This document shows positions 44,467 to 58,457 of a stretch of 64,000 nucleotides of DNA, one piece after another (position 1 is the first letter of the stretch; every line of letters starts with the position of its first letter). Under the pieces are notes generated by a model. The model had not been told where the DNA came from. It ran no database searches and saw nothing but the letters and a program-made list of their open reading frames with translations. Origin of the DNA: Caulobacter sp. FWC26 (GTDB lineage Bacteria; Pseudomonadota; Alphaproteobacteria; Caulobacterales; Caulobacteraceae); the NCBI RefSeq assembly GCF_002742645.2, contig NZ_CP033875.1:4318001-4382000 (forward strand), given 5' to 3'. The position numbers were made by a program, and so were the translations under genes.

Positions 44467-45912
44467 ATGGCCGAGCGCATGCTGAAATTCACGACGGTGG
44501 CCCGCAAGACGCCTGAAAAGCGCGCGGCTGCTGAGCGTTCGGGCGATTTCCATGAGATCTACGCCGACTTCATCGACGCCAAGGCCACCGAACAGGCCTC
44601 GCGCTGCTCGCAATGCGGCGTGCCGTTCTGTCAGACGCACTGCCCGCTGCACAACAACATACCCGACTGGTTGCGGATGACCGCAGAGGGGCGCCTGGAG
44701 GAAGCCTACGCCCTTTCGCAGGCCACCAATTCCATGCCGGAGGTCTGCGGTCGGATTTGCCCGCAGGATCGTCTGTGCGAAGGCAATTGCGTCATCGAAC
44801 AGTCGGGCCACGGCACCGTGACCATCGGCTCGGTCGAACGTTACCTGACCGACAAGGCCTGGGAGATGGGCTGGGTCAAGCCGCTGGTCGCCGGCCCCGC
44901 GCGCGGTCAGTCGGTCGGGGTGGTGGGGGCGGGTCCCGCCGGCCTCGCCGCCGCCGAGAAGCTGCGCGAAGCCGGCTATGACGTCACCGTCTATGACCGC
45001 CACGACCGGGCCGGCGGCTTGCTGATCTACGGCATCCCCGGCTTCAAGCTGGAGAAGGACGTCGTCGAACGCCGCACCCAGCGCCTGGCCGAGGGCGGGG
45101 TCGAGTTCAAGCTGGGCTTCGAGGTCGGCAAGCACGCCACGCTGGAAGACCTGCGCGCCCAGCACGACGCGGTTCTGATCGCCGTCGGCGTCTACGCCGC
45201 GCGCGACCTGACCGTCCCCGGAAGCGGCAGCACGGGCGTCGCGCCCGCGCTCGACTATCTGATCGCCTCCAACCGCCTGAACCTCGGTGACTCTGTTCCG
45301 GCCTTCGACTCCGGCGAACTGAACGCCGAGGGCAAGGACGTGGTCGTGGTCGGCGGCGGCGACACCGCCATGGACTGCGTGCGGACGGCCGTGCGCCAGG
45401 GCGCCAAGTCGGTCACCTGCCTCTATCGCCGGGACAAGGCCAACATGCCCGGCTCGATGCGCGAAGTCGCCAACGCCGAGGAAGAGGGCGTCACCTTCGA
45501 ATGGCTGGCCGCCCCGCGCGCTCTGTCGGGCGAGGCCCAGGCCGTCACCGGCGTCCGCGCCATCCGCATGCGCCTGGGCGCTCCGGATGCGTCCGGTCGC
45601 CAGAGCCCTGAAGAGATCCCCGGCGGTGATTTCGATCGTCCGGCCCAGCTGGTCATCAAGGCTCTCGGCTTCGAGCCCGAAAACCTGCCGGAACTGTGGT
45701 CGGCGCCGGAGCTGAAAGTGACCCGCTGGGGCACCGTGAAGGCCGATGTCCGCAACCAGATGACCAATCTCGACGGCGTGTTCGCCGCCGGCGACATCGT
45801 GCGCGGCGCCTCGCTCGTCGTCTGGGCGATCAAGGACGGCCGCGACGCCGCCGACGCCATCCACCGCTACCTGCTGGCCAAGGCGTCCTCGACGCTGATC
45901 GCCGCCGAATAA
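44467..45912 (+). CDS. gltD: Glutamate synthase [NADPH] small subunit
   Basis: 481 residues. The N-terminal cysteine clusters CSQCGVPFCQTHCP and VCGRICPQDRLCEGNC bind 4Fe-4S centres. An FAD motif VVGAGPAGLAAAEKL lies near residue 152 and an NADPH motif VVVGGGDTAMDCV near 293. It passes electrons from NADPH to the large subunit. AGGGAAGTCGC precedes the ATG. It is upstream of gltB by 15 bases, the reverse of the enterobacterial gltB-gltD order. The 230-base region before it is AT-richer than its surroundings and should hold the promoter, but I see no unambiguous element. Confidence 0.97.
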   Translation: MAERMLKFTTVARKTPEKRAAAERSGDFHEIYADFIDAKATEQASRCSQCGVPFCQTHCPLHNNIPDWLRMTAEGRLEEAYALSQATNSMPEVCGRICPQDRLCEGNCVIEQSGHGTVTIGSVERYLTDKAWEMGWVKPLVAGPARGQSVGVVGAGPAGLAAAEKLREAGYDVTVYDRHDRAGGLLIYGIPGFKLEKDVVERRTQRLAEGGVEFKLGFEVGKHATLEDLRAQHDAVLIAVGVYAARDLTVPGSGSTGVAPALDYLIASNRLNLGDSVPAFDSGELNAEGKDVVVVGGGDTAMDCVRTAVRQGAKSVTCLYRRDKANMPGSMREVANAEEEGVTFEWLAAPRALSGEAQAVTGVRAIRMRLGAPDASGRQSPEEIPGGDFDRPAQLVIKALGFEPENLPELWSAPELKVTRWGTVKADVRNQMTNLDGVFAAGDIVRGASLVVWAIKDGRDAADAIHRYLLAKASSTLIAAE

Positions 45913-45927
45913 GAGAGGACCAGGATC

Positions 45928-50451
<4,524 letters not shown>

Positions 50452-50479
50452 CGCCAGACGGACCTGGAAGAACGAGAAC

Positions 50480-50513
50480 GCCGCCGGGGCCCGACAGCCT
50501 CGGCGGCGGCTTT
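50480..50513. terminator. Terminator between gltB and the thioesterase gene
   Basis: GCCGCCG (50480-50486) pairs with CGGCGGC (50501-50507), with flanking GAGAAC and CTTTCGTT partly complementary and a short T-run. It lies between two convergent stops (50451 and 50517). Confidence 0.7.
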
Positions 50514-50516
50514 CGT

Positions 50517-50951
50517 TCAGGCGGCCGCCTTCGCCACGCGCAGCTTGAACGTCGCCCGGGCCCGGGCGACCGGAACGCCGTCGGCGCGCACTGTCGCCTC
50601 GGCGAAACAGATCGAGCGTCCCAGCTTGACGAAGTCGGTATCGAACTCCAACCACTGCCCCAGCCGCGCCGAGCCCAGATAGTCGAGCGTCAGCGACACC
50701 GTCACCAGACCCTCAGTCGCCATTCCGGCCCGCGCCAGATTGACGCCCAGAGACAGGCCCATCGCATTGTCGGCCATGGTCGCCAGGAACCCCCCATGCG
50801 GCATATGTCGGGAATTGCAGTGCGGCTCGCGCAAGCGCGTGGCCAGCACCAGACGATCTTCGGCGACGCGCGCGTAGAGCGGCTCCCACGGCTCGGTGAT
50901 CGGACTGCGCCGCCCATGCGTCGAAAAGCCTTCGGGAACAATGTCGTCCAT
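50517..50951 (-). CDS. PaaI/YdiI-type acyl-CoA thioesterase (hotdog fold)
   Basis: ATG 50951 follows GAGG five bases upstream and gives 144 residues; the frame is open to 51020 but without homology. The hotdog-fold signature HCNSRHMPHGGFLATMADNAMG (Asn, HGG, Asp) lies near residue 43. It fits the 4HBT/PaaI superfamily, which hydrolyses acyl- or phenylacyl-CoA thioesters in the cytoplasm. Substrate is not predictable here. It is divergent from the DNA ligase gene across about 120 bases. Confidence 0.86.
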   Translation of the reverse strand: MDDIVPEGFSTHGRRSPITEPWEPLYARVAEDRLVLATRLREPHCNSRHMPHGGFLATMADNAMGLSLGVNLARAGMATEGLVTVSLTLDYLGSARLGQWLEFDTDFVKLGRSICFAEATVRADGVPVARARATFKLRVAKAAA

Positions 50952-51072
50952 AACGGCCTCGCGGAAATCAAACAACTGTTTTAATCTACCACGACCTCTG
51001 GCCTTGCACGAGAGGCACAAGGCGGGTCGTTATGGGCCAACGGCTGAACGGAAAGGGGCGGCTCGACATTCC

Positions 51073-52683
51073 ATGTCCATGCGCGCCTTTGCTCATCTGC
51101 TGGATCGACTGTCGCTGACCAGCTCGCGTAACGCCAAGCTGACCTTGATCCAGGATCATCTTCGCCAGACGCCCGATCCCGACCGAGGCTATGCGCTCGC
51201 GGCCCTGACCGGCGCGCTGTCGTTCAACGCCGCCAAGCCGGCCTTCATCCGCAAGGCGATCGAGGCGCGGATGGACCCTCAGCTGTTCGCCTGGTCGTAC
51301 GACTTCGTCGGCGACCTTGCGGAAACCGTCTCGCTGGTGTGGCCCGCTCAGCCAGGCGCCAACCGTCCGCCAGAACTCTCGGAGGTCATCGACGCCCTGC
51401 ATTCGGCGTCCCGCGCCGAGGTCCAGCGCCTGATCGAGGGCTGGCTGGACGCTCTGGATCCCGACGGGCGCTGGGCGCTTTTGAAACTGATGACCGGCGG
51501 CCTCAGGGTCGGCGTGTCGTCGCGACTGGCCAAACAGGCCTGCGCCAACCTCGGCGGCGTCGACATCGGCGAGATCGAGGAGGTCTGGCACGCGATGACG
51601 CCGCCCTATGGCGACCTCTTCGCTTGGCTGGAGGGTCGTTCGGAGCGGCCGTCGCCAGACGCGCCGGGACGCTTCCGGCCCGTGATGCTGGCCCAGCCGA
51701 TCGACGAGGAAACCGACTTCCCCAAGCTCGATCCGGCGGACTACGTCGCCGAATGGAAATGGGACGGCATCCGCGTCCAGGCCGTGTCCGAGCGCGGCGA
51801 GCGGCGGCTCTATACCCGCACGGGCGACGACATCTCGGCCAGCTTTCCCGACGTCGTCGCGGCGCTGGACTTCGAGGGCGCGATCGACGGCGAATTGCTG
51901 GTGCTGCGCGACGGCGCCCTGGCCTCGTTTGGCGATCTCCAACAGCGGCTGAACCGCAAGACCGTCGACGCCAGGCAGCTGGCGAACTTCCCGGCCGGGA
52001 TCCGGGCCTACGACCTGCTGATGGACGGCGAGACCGACCTCCGCGCCCTGCCCTTCGCCGAGCGGCGCGCGCGGCTGGAGATGTTCGTCGGCCGCCTGGC
52101 GAGCACGCGGATCGACCTGTCACCGCTGCAGCCCTTCGAGACCTGGGAAGACCTCGCCGCGCTGCGCCGCGACCCGCCGGAGGGCGACGCGCGCCTCTCC
52201 GAAGGCCTGATGCTCAAGCGCCGCGACAGCGTCTATGAACCTGGCCGCCCCAAGGGCCCGTGGTTCAAGTGGAAGCGCGATCCGCGCCTGATCGACGCGG
52301 TGCTGATGTACGCCCAGCGCGGGCACGGCAAGCGATCGAGCTTCTATTCGGACTACACCTTCGGCGTCTGGCGCGAGAACGAGGAGGGCCGCCGCGCCCT
52401 CACCCCGGTCGGCAAGGCCTATTTCGGCTTCACCGACGAGGAACTTAAGCGGATCGACAAGTTTGTCCGCGACAACACCGTCGAGCGCTTTGGCCCCGTG
52501 CGGTCTGTCCGCGCCGAGCTGGACTTTGGCCTAGTGTTCGAGATCGCCTTCGAAGGCCTGCAGCGCTCCAGCCGGCACAAGTCAGGCGTGGCCATGCGCT
52601 TCCCGCGCATCCATCGCATCCGGTGGGACAAGCCGGCGCGCGAGGCGGATGATCTCAAAACACTAGAGGCGATGATCGACTAG
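51073..52683 (+). CDS. ATP-dependent DNA ligase
   Basis: From ATG 51073 (51079 also possible) the protein has 536 residues. An N-terminal helical DNA-binding domain (about 1-190) precedes the nucleotidyltransferase core with the adenylated Lys in AEWKWDGIRVQ (residue 229). Motif III-like FEGAIDGELLV, motif IV-like SEGLMLKRRDS and motif V WFKWKRDP follow, and a C-terminal OB-fold ends with FPRIHRIRWDKP. It seals DNA nicks with ATP, as the bacterial LigB/Lig B-C types do, and is additional to the essential NAD-dependent LigA (not in the window). The usual exonuclease and helicase partners of such ligases are not adjacent. Role in repair is inference. Confidence 0.93.
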   Translation: MSMRAFAHLLDRLSLTSSRNAKLTLIQDHLRQTPDPDRGYALAALTGALSFNAAKPAFIRKAIEARMDPQLFAWSYDFVGDLAETVSLVWPAQPGANRPPELSEVIDALHSASRAEVQRLIEGWLDALDPDGRWALLKLMTGGLRVGVSSRLAKQACANLGGVDIGEIEEVWHAMTPPYGDLFAWLEGRSERPSPDAPGRFRPVMLAQPIDEETDFPKLDPADYVAEWKWDGIRVQAVSERGERRLYTRTGDDISASFPDVVAALDFEGAIDGELLVLRDGALASFGDLQQRLNRKTVDARQLANFPAGIRAYDLLMDGETDLRALPFAERRARLEMFVGRLASTRIDLSPLQPFETWEDLAALRRDPPEGDARLSEGLMLKRRDSVYEPGRPKGPWFKWKRDPRLIDAVLMYAQRGHGKRSSFYSDYTFGVWRENEEGRRALTPVGKAYFGFTDEELKRIDKFVRDNTVERFGPVRSVRAELDFGLVFEIAFEGLQRSSRHKSGVAMRFPRIHRIRWDKPAREADDLKTLEAMID

Positions 52684-52744
52684 GGGCTGACGTTCATATC
52701 TCGTTTGCCTTGTACCCCTACGTCAGGTTGCGAGGAGTTCGCCC

Positions 52745-54523
52745 ATGTCGCCGGTCCTTGCCTCTCTGCTGCCGTTCCTGCAGGCCAACGCCAACGAGCG
52801 CTATCGCCAGGCCTATTCGCGGATCGGCCTGACGATCCTGTTGAGCTGGGCCCTGCAACTGATCGACCGCGCAGACCTGATCCTCCCCTGGCTGGCGGCG
52901 AGCCTTTCGGTGCAGGCGCTGGAATTCTTCGCCGTCCGCCCCTTCGCCAGAGGCCAGCTGCCGCAGCGGGGTCTGGAATCCCGGATCGTGCTGATGCTGG
53001 TCGCCATGGTGGCGATGGCCGTAGTGCATGCGGGGTCGGTGCTTATCCTCTGGGTCAGCGGCGAGCCGCCGCTGATGGCCCTGGCCTTGATGGTTCTGGT
53101 TGGGGGCGTGCTGAACAACGTGGGTTCAGGCGTCGACAGCCGGATTCTCTTCTATCTGGGCGCCACGCCCTACGCGCTCAGCCTGGCCGCGACGCCGGCG
53201 CTCATCTGGCGCCAGTCGCACCAGCAGGTCATGATCCTGGCCGTCTCGGTCGCCTTCTTCATGCTGGCGGTTCACACGATCTGGACCCGGATGCATCGCA
53301 ACCGCCGCGCGCTCGTCGCCGCGCGAGAGGAGGCCGACCGCCGACGCGCGGAGACCGAGGAAGCACTGTCCGACCGCACCGCCATGGCCGCCATCGTCAG
53401 CCACGAACTGCGCACGCCGCTGTCGGCCATTCTGGCCGGCGCGCACATGATCCGCGTCGGATCCTCGCCTGAGCAGACCCGGGCCACGGCCGATCTGATC
53501 ATCGACGCCGGCCACCTGATGACCGACCTGCTGACCGACATGCTGGATCAGGCCAAGATCGAAGCGCGGGCCATGAGCCTTGAGGAGCGTGACTTCGACC
53601 TCCTCGGCGCCGTTCGCGACGCCGGGCGGTTCTGGACCGCCAACGCACGGGTCAAGGGCCTCACCTTGGTGGAGCCGCCGAAGGACCAGCCTGCGGTGTG
53701 GGTGCGCGGCGACCCCTTCCGACTGCGTCAAATCCTCAACAATCTCTTGTCCAACGCGGTGAAGTTCACGGACCATGGGTCGATCGTCCTGCGCGTGAAA
53801 GCCGAGCCCCCTGCTGGCGAGCGGGTCGGGATCGTGATTGAAGTTCAGGACAACGGCCCCGGCATTGCCGAGGAGGCGATGAGCCGCCTCTTCACCCCCT
53901 ACGCGCAGGCCTCCCTGGAAACTGCACGAACCTATGGCGGGACAGGGCTGGGTCTGGCGGTCAGCCGCCAGCTCGCCCGCCTGATGGGCGGCGAACTGGA
54001 AGCCCGTCCGGGAGCGCCGCGCGGCGTCATCTTCCACCTGAACCTGGACCTGCCGCAGGGGCGCGAGGAGGAGGGCCCGCGCGCCTCCGCGACGCCTGAG
54101 CCCCGCGCGCCCGACCTCAAGGCGCTCAAGATCCTTGTGGTCGACGATCACGAGGTGAACCGGCGCACCCTGGCGCTCGTGCTGGAGCCGCTGGGCGCGG
54201 ACCTGACCACCGCGCCCGACGGCCTGGAAGCGCTGGCGGCGTTGGAGGCTCAGGCGTTCGACCTAGTGGTGATGGACGTCAACATGCCCGGGCTGGATGG
54301 TCGCGAGGCGACGCGACGCCTGCGCGCCAGCAGGGGTCTCAATTACGACACCCCGGTGATCGGCTTCAGCGCCGGCGTGGCCGATCACGAGGTCGAGGCC
54401 TGTCACGAAGCCGGCATGACAGACTGGATCGCCAAGCCCCTCGACATCCGCGCGCTCTACGCCGCGCTAGCCCGCGCCCAGGGTTCGCGGCGCGACGCAG
54501 GCCGAAGCGTCATCAGCCGTTGA
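52745..54523 (+). CDS. Membrane-bound hybrid histidine kinase/response regulator
   Basis: 592 residues. The N-terminal half (about 25-180) has five or six hydrophobic segments with short loops and no periplasmic sensor domain. A coiled segment (about 182-212) leads to HisKA, with His in AAIVSHELRTPLSAI near residue 220. An HATPase has N-box NNLLSNAVKF and G-boxes DNGPGIAEEAM and TGLGLAVSRQ. A receiver domain (about 458-580) carries the acceptor Asp in LVVMDVNMPG and Lys in DWIAKPLD. It is preceded by GAGGAG. There is no cognate regulator next to it, so the output is elsewhere or phosphorelay based. Its 3' end overlaps the convergent aminotransferase gene by 11 bases. Confidence 0.94.
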   Translation: MSPVLASLLPFLQANANERYRQAYSRIGLTILLSWALQLIDRADLILPWLAASLSVQALEFFAVRPFARGQLPQRGLESRIVLMLVAMVAMAVVHAGSVLILWVSGEPPLMALALMVLVGGVLNNVGSGVDSRILFYLGATPYALSLAATPALIWRQSHQQVMILAVSVAFFMLAVHTIWTRMHRNRRALVAAREEADRRRAETEEALSDRTAMAAIVSHELRTPLSAILAGAHMIRVGSSPEQTRATADLIIDAGHLMTDLLTDMLDQAKIEARAMSLEERDFDLLGAVRDAGRFWTANARVKGLTLVEPPKDQPAVWVRGDPFRLRQILNNLLSNAVKFTDHGSIVLRVKAEPPAGERVGIVIEVQDNGPGIAEEAMSRLFTPYAQASLETARTYGGTGLGLAVSRQLARLMGGELEARPGAPRGVIFHLNLDLPQGREEEGPRASATPEPRAPDLKALKILVVDDHEVNRRTLALVLEPLGADLTTAPDGLEALAALEAQAFDLVVMDVNMPGLDGREATRRLRASRGLNYDTPVIGFSAGVADHEVEACHEAGMTDWIAKPLDIRALYAALARAQGSRRDAGRSVISR

Positions 54524-55673
54524 AGGCGCGGATCGCGTCGATGATCTTCTGCTGGTCGTCAGCGCCCAGATAGGGGTGCATCGGCAGCGCCAGTACGGTT
54601 TGCGCCTTGGCCTCCGTGACCGGCAGGCCGCCGGCGCCGCGCGGGAACTGGGCGTAGGGCGCCTGAACGTGCATCGGGACAGGATAGTAGACCGCCGTCG
54701 GCACGCCCTGCGCGCGCAGATGCGCCGCCAGGCCGTCACGGTTCTCATGCTCGATCACATACTGAGCCCAGACCGAGACACCGCCCTCGATGACCGCCGG
54801 CGTCGAGATCACCGCACCCTTGAGGCCCTCGGCGTAACGGTCGGCGACGACCTGCCGCAGCGCGATCTCCTCGGCGAAGATCGCCAGCTTTTCGATCAGG
54901 ATCGCCGCCTGGATCGTATCGAGCCGCGAGTTCATCCCGATCCGGGTGTTCAGATACTTCGGATCGTGGTCGAAGGTCTTGCCCGCGAGGTCCGGACCGA
55001 CCGCCTTGCCGTGGACGCGATAGCTGTCCATCAGGTCCCAAAGCGTGGCGTCATTGGTCAGCACCGCGCCGCCGTCGCCGTAACAGCCCAGCGGTTTGGC
55101 GGGGAAGAAGCTGGTGGTGGCGACATCCGCCCAGTGCAGGGGGTGTTTGCCGTTCAGGGTGCAGCCGAAGCCCTGGGCGCTGTCGGCGATCAGCTTCAGG
55201 CCCTCGCGGTCGCAGATGGCCTTGATGGGCGGATAGTCGGCCGGCTGACCGAACAGGTCGACGGCGATCACCACCTTGGGCCTCAGCTTGCCCTCAGCCT
55301 TCACGCCGGCGATGGCGGCCTCCAGCTTGGCGGGGTCGAGATTGTAGGTGTCGGGCAGCACGTCGACAAACACCGGCGTCGCGTCGACCCACGGCACGAC
55401 CTCGGGCGTCGCGGCGAAGGTGAAGGACGGACAGAACACCGCGTCGCCCTTACCAACGCCCCACGCCATCAGCGGCAGGGCGATGGCGTCGGTGCCGTTG
55501 GCGCACGACAGGGCAAGCTTGGCCTGGCCGAACGCGGCCAACTGGGCCTCGAACTCGCGCACCTGCGGGCCCATGACGTAGGCGCCGCTATCCAGCACCT
55601 TGGCGATGGCCGCGTCGATCTTGTCGCGGATCCGGCGCTGCTGCGCGCCGAGGTCGATGAAGGGCATGCTCAT
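54513..55673 (-). CDS. DegT/DnrJ/EryC1/StrS sugar aminotransferase
   Basis: 386 residues with the fold-type I PLP core. The N-terminus has MPFIDLGAQQRRIRDKID, and ALSCANGTDAIALPL follows. The internal aldimine lysine is in TTSFFPAKPLGCYGDGGAV near residue 190. The N-terminus and length fit the WbpE/PglE-like transaminases that convert nucleotide-linked keto-sugars to amino-sugars for O-antigen, capsule or flagellin glycans. It is in a region with other sugar genes (57576-61548) but is separated from them by convergent and divergent genes, so pathway assignment is tentative. Confidence 0.9.
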   Translation of the reverse strand: MSMPFIDLGAQQRRIRDKIDAAIAKVLDSGAYVMGPQVREFEAQLAAFGQAKLALSCANGTDAIALPLMAWGVGKGDAVFCPSFTFAATPEVVPWVDATPVFVDVLPDTYNLDPAKLEAAIAGVKAEGKLRPKVVIAVDLFGQPADYPPIKAICDREGLKLIADSAQGFGCTLNGKHPLHWADVATTSFFPAKPLGCYGDGGAVLTNDATLWDLMDSYRVHGKAVGPDLAGKTFDHDPKYLNTRIGMNSRLDTIQAAILIEKLAIFAEEIALRQVVADRYAEGLKGAVISTPAVIEGGVSVWAQYVIEHENRDGLAAHLRAQGVPTAVYYPVPMHVQAPYAQFPRGAGGLPVTEAKAQTVLALPMHPYLGADDQQKIIDAIRAFNG

Positions 55674-55810
55674 GGGCGGCGCTCTTAGTCAGGCTCGGAG
55701 CGGATTTCGAGCCAATTGATGTAACCGACTGTTTCCCGCTGAGGGCAAGCGGAACCATCGGAAGCTTCGCCTCGTTGCCTTGACGCGCGGGGGCGCCTAT
55801 CGAGAACGCC

Positions 55811-56803
55811 ATGAAGACAAAGCCCAGCATCCTGCCGGCCGATACGCCGTTGCCCTCCCTGGCCAATGTGAAGGCCGACGAGACCATGCTCGGACATTTC
55901 CTCGACTGGCTGGGCAAGCTGGCCGTGAACCTGGTGGTCGCAGCCCTGATCCTGGCGGTCACCTTCTGGGCCGCCGGCTGGGCGGCGCGCTTCATGCGCC
56001 GCACCCTGACCCGCGTGCATCGCACCAACCCCGATCCGACCCTCGAGAGCTTCGCCGCCTCCCTCGCCCGCTACGCCATCGTGGCCGTCGGGCTCGTGGC
56101 CGTGCTGCAGCAGCTTGGCGTGCAGGCGACCTCGATCATCGCGGTCCTAGGCGCGGCGTCGCTGGCCATCGGCCTCGCACTGCAAGGCGCGCTGTCGAAT
56201 GTCGCGGCCGGCGTGATGATCCTGCTGTTTCGTCCCTACCGTGTCGGCGATGTCATCGAGACCGCGACGCGTCAGGGCACGGTCAAGTCGCTCGACCTGC
56301 TGTTCACCGAGATCGCCACGCCCGACAACGTCAAGGTGATGATTCCCAACAGCAAGGTGTTCGGCGATGTCATCCTGAACTACTCCAATCACCGTCATCG
56401 ACGGGTGGACGTGCTGTTCAAGGTGCCTCTGAAAACCGACCTGGTGGCGGTGCTCAAGCGTCTGCGCGAGCGGGCCGAAAACGACGCCCGCATCCGCCAG
56501 GACCCCGCGCCGATGATCGAGGTCACCGACCTTTCAGAAGCCTTCGCCCAGGCGGCGATCCGGGTGTGGACGGCGGCTGCCGATTTCGGTCCGGTCAAGA
56601 CCGACCTGATGCTGTCGGCGCATCTGCTCGCCGAGGACCCGATGCGGACCGACCTGCCGCCGCCGCGGCCATCCAAGGCCATCGACCCCTCGCCCACCAT
56701 GCCGGGCGAAGGCGAGCATCACCATCTGCTGGCCCTGATCAAGCCGCGCCGGAGCCGCAAGGCCGGCGTCAAGTCCAAGGCGCCGGCCGACAAGCCGCAA
56801 TAG
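55811..56803 (+). CDS. MscS family mechanosensitive ion channel
   Basis: 330 residues. The N-terminal hydrophobic segments (about 37-65 and 84-110) are followed by the pore-lining TM3 motif GAASLAIGLALQGALSNVAAG (about 115-135). The beta domain with FRPYRVGDVIE follows, and a cytoplasmic alpha-beta domain extends to about 290. The C-terminal tail (about 280-330) is Pro/Lys-rich. It is a small-conductance channel that relieves osmotic pressure. It is divergent from the aminotransferase gene and convergent with the aldolase gene. Confidence 0.93.
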   Translation: MKTKPSILPADTPLPSLANVKADETMLGHFLDWLGKLAVNLVVAALILAVTFWAAGWAARFMRRTLTRVHRTNPDPTLESFAASLARYAIVAVGLVAVLQQLGVQATSIIAVLGAASLAIGLALQGALSNVAAGVMILLFRPYRVGDVIETATRQGTVKSLDLLFTEIATPDNVKVMIPNSKVFGDVILNYSNHRHRRVDVLFKVPLKTDLVAVLKRLRERAENDARIRQDPAPMIEVTDLSEAFAQAAIRVWTAAADFGPVKTDLMLSAHLLAEDPMRTDLPPPRPSKAIDPSPTMPGEGEHHHLLALIKPRRSRKAGVKSKAPADKPQ

Positions 56804-56849
56804 CGCGAGGCGATCCTCGCTTAGGCTGCCAAAGGTCCGTCGGCGAGAC

Positions 56850-57503
56850 CTAGAGGATCGACTGACCGGTCGAGGCCCAGTCCTTCAGGAACTGCTCCAG
56901 GCCCTTGTCGGTCAGCGGGTGCTTGTAGAGATCGCTGAACACCGCGGGCGGGATCGTCACGACGTCGGCGCCGACGATCGCGGCTTCCTTGACGTGGCCG
57001 GCGTTGCGCACCGAGGCCGCCAGGATTTCGGTCTCGTAGCCGTAGTTGTCATAGATCGCACGGATGTCGCGGATCAGGTCCATGCCGTCAAAGCCATAGT
57101 CGTCCAGGCGGCCGATGAACGGCGAGATGTAGGTCGCGCCCGCCTTGGCGGCGAGCAAGGCCTGGGTCGGCGAAAAGCACAGGGTGACGTTGGTTTTGAT
57201 CTCCTCGTCGGCGAAGGCGGCGCAGGCGATCAGGCCGTCACGGGTCAGCGGGATCTTGACCACGACGTTCGGAGCGATCTTGGCCAGCTTCTGACCTTCG
57301 GCGATCATCGCGTCGGCCGTGGTGGCCGCCACTTCAGCGCTGATCGGACCCGGGACGATGTCGCAGATCTCGGCGATCACCTCCAGCATCGGGCGGCCCG
57401 ACTTGGCGATCAGGGTCGGGTTGGTGGTCACGCCGTCGATCAGGCCGGTCGAGGCGAGGTCCGCGATGACCTTGGTGTCGGTGCTGTCGAGGAAGATCTG
57501 CAT
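56850..57503 (-). CDS. fsa: Transaldolase-like fructose-6-phosphate aldolase
   Basis: 217 residues, the length of the short transaldolase subfamily (FSA/TalC). [18 protein letters not shown] at the N-terminus, [13 protein letters not shown] and the Schiff-base lysine in [13 protein letters not shown] near residue 86 are typical, as is [16 protein letters not shown]. The subfamily includes true transaldolases and fructose-6-phosphate aldolases, and sequence alone does not fully separate them. A transketolase gene starts at 63891, so a pentose-phosphate role is plausible. Confidence 0.93.
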   Translation of the reverse strand: MQIFLDSTDTKVIADLASTGLIDGVTTNPTLIAKSGRPMLEVIAEICDIVPGPISAEVAATTADAMIAEGQKLAKIAPNVVVKIPLTRDGLIACAAFADEEIKTNVTLCFSPTQALLAAKAGATYISPFIGRLDDYGFDGMDLIRDIRAIYDNYGYETEILAASVRNAGHVKEAAIVGADVVTIPPAVFSDLYKHPLTDKGLEQFLKDWASTGQSIL

Positions 57504-57575
57504 GGGTCTCTTGCGCTGTATTGTAGGGGGGCGTTGGCGGCCGGTTTATCGCGGGCGGGCCGCGCGCGCCAGCGA

Positions 57576-58457
57576 TTAGCCGGGGAGCCCCGCCGCGACC
57601 AGCCGATCCGCCGTGCGCTCGACCGCCGGGCGCCAAGGTTCGGGCGTGAAATCGAACACGGCCCGCAGCTTGGCCGTGTCGAGCGGCGAGCGGGGCGGAC
57701 GGGGCGCGGGCTCGGCGAACGCCGCCTGGGTGGTCGCCTCAAGCCTGGCCTTCGCCAGCGGATCCCGATCGATCGCGGCCTTGGCGAAGTCGAAGCGGCT
57801 GGTCTCGCCGGCGTTGGCGAAATGGAACAGGCCAAACGCGGGATCGTCCACAGACGCCTGGGTCCAGCGCGGCGCGGCGCCGATCAGAAAGTCCGCCAAG
57901 GCCTCGCCGTCGGTGGGCGAACCGAACTGGTCAGCCACCACCTTCAGGACGTCCCGCTCGCGCGCCAGCTTCAGCATGAAGCTGACATAGTTGCGGCCGT
58001 AACGCGAAAAGACCCAGGAGATGCGCAGCACGACGGCGCGAGGGTGGGCCAGAACCGCCTGCTCGCCGGCCAGCTTGGAGCGGCCATAGACATTGATCGG
58101 CTCGGGGCGATTGGTCTCGACATAGGGACGATCGGTCCGGCCGTTGAACACCGCGTCGGTCGACAGATGCACGAACGGCAGCCCCCGCTCGGCGCAGGCG
58201 GCGGCCATGACGCCGGGGGCCTGCGCGTTGACGGCGAAGGCCGAGTCGGGCGCAGCCTCGGCGGGATCGACCTGGGTGAAGGCGGCGGTGTTGATCACAA
58301 GATCGCAGTCTGCGGCCAGGATCGCGGCGCGGACGCGCTCGGGATCGGCAACGTCGCAATCGGTGCGCGACAAGGCGGTCAGCGCCGCCCGCCCCTGCGC
58401 CGCGACCCGCATCGCGGTGGCGACCTGACCCGTCTGGCCGAACTGTAGAATCCTCAT
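57576..58457 (-). CDS. rfbD: dTDP-4-dehydrorhamnose reductase
   Basis: 293 residues with the RmlD short-chain dehydrogenase pattern: MRILQFGQTGQVATAM for NADPH binding, NTAAFTQVDPAEAAPD near residue 65, STDAVFNG near 105 and the catalytic YGRSKLAGE (YxxxK) near 130. It makes dTDP-L-rhamnose for surface polysaccharides. The other rml genes (rfbA-C) are not in the window. Its start overlaps the GmhB-like gene stop by four bases (ATGA type), indicating co-translation. Confidence 0.93.
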   Translation of the reverse strand: MRILQFGQTGQVATAMRVAAQGRAALTALSRTDCDVADPERVRAAILAADCDLVINTAAFTQVDPAEAAPDSAFAVNAQAPGVMAAACAERGLPFVHLSTDAVFNGRTDRPYVETNRPEPINVYGRSKLAGEQAVLAHPRAVVLRISWVFSRYGRNYVSFMLKLARERDVLKVVADQFGSPTDGEALADFLIGAAPRWTQASVDDPAFGLFHFANAGETSRFDFAKAAIDRDPLAKARLEATTQAAFAEPAPRPPRSPLDTAKLRAVFDFTPEPWRPAVERTADRLVAAGLPG

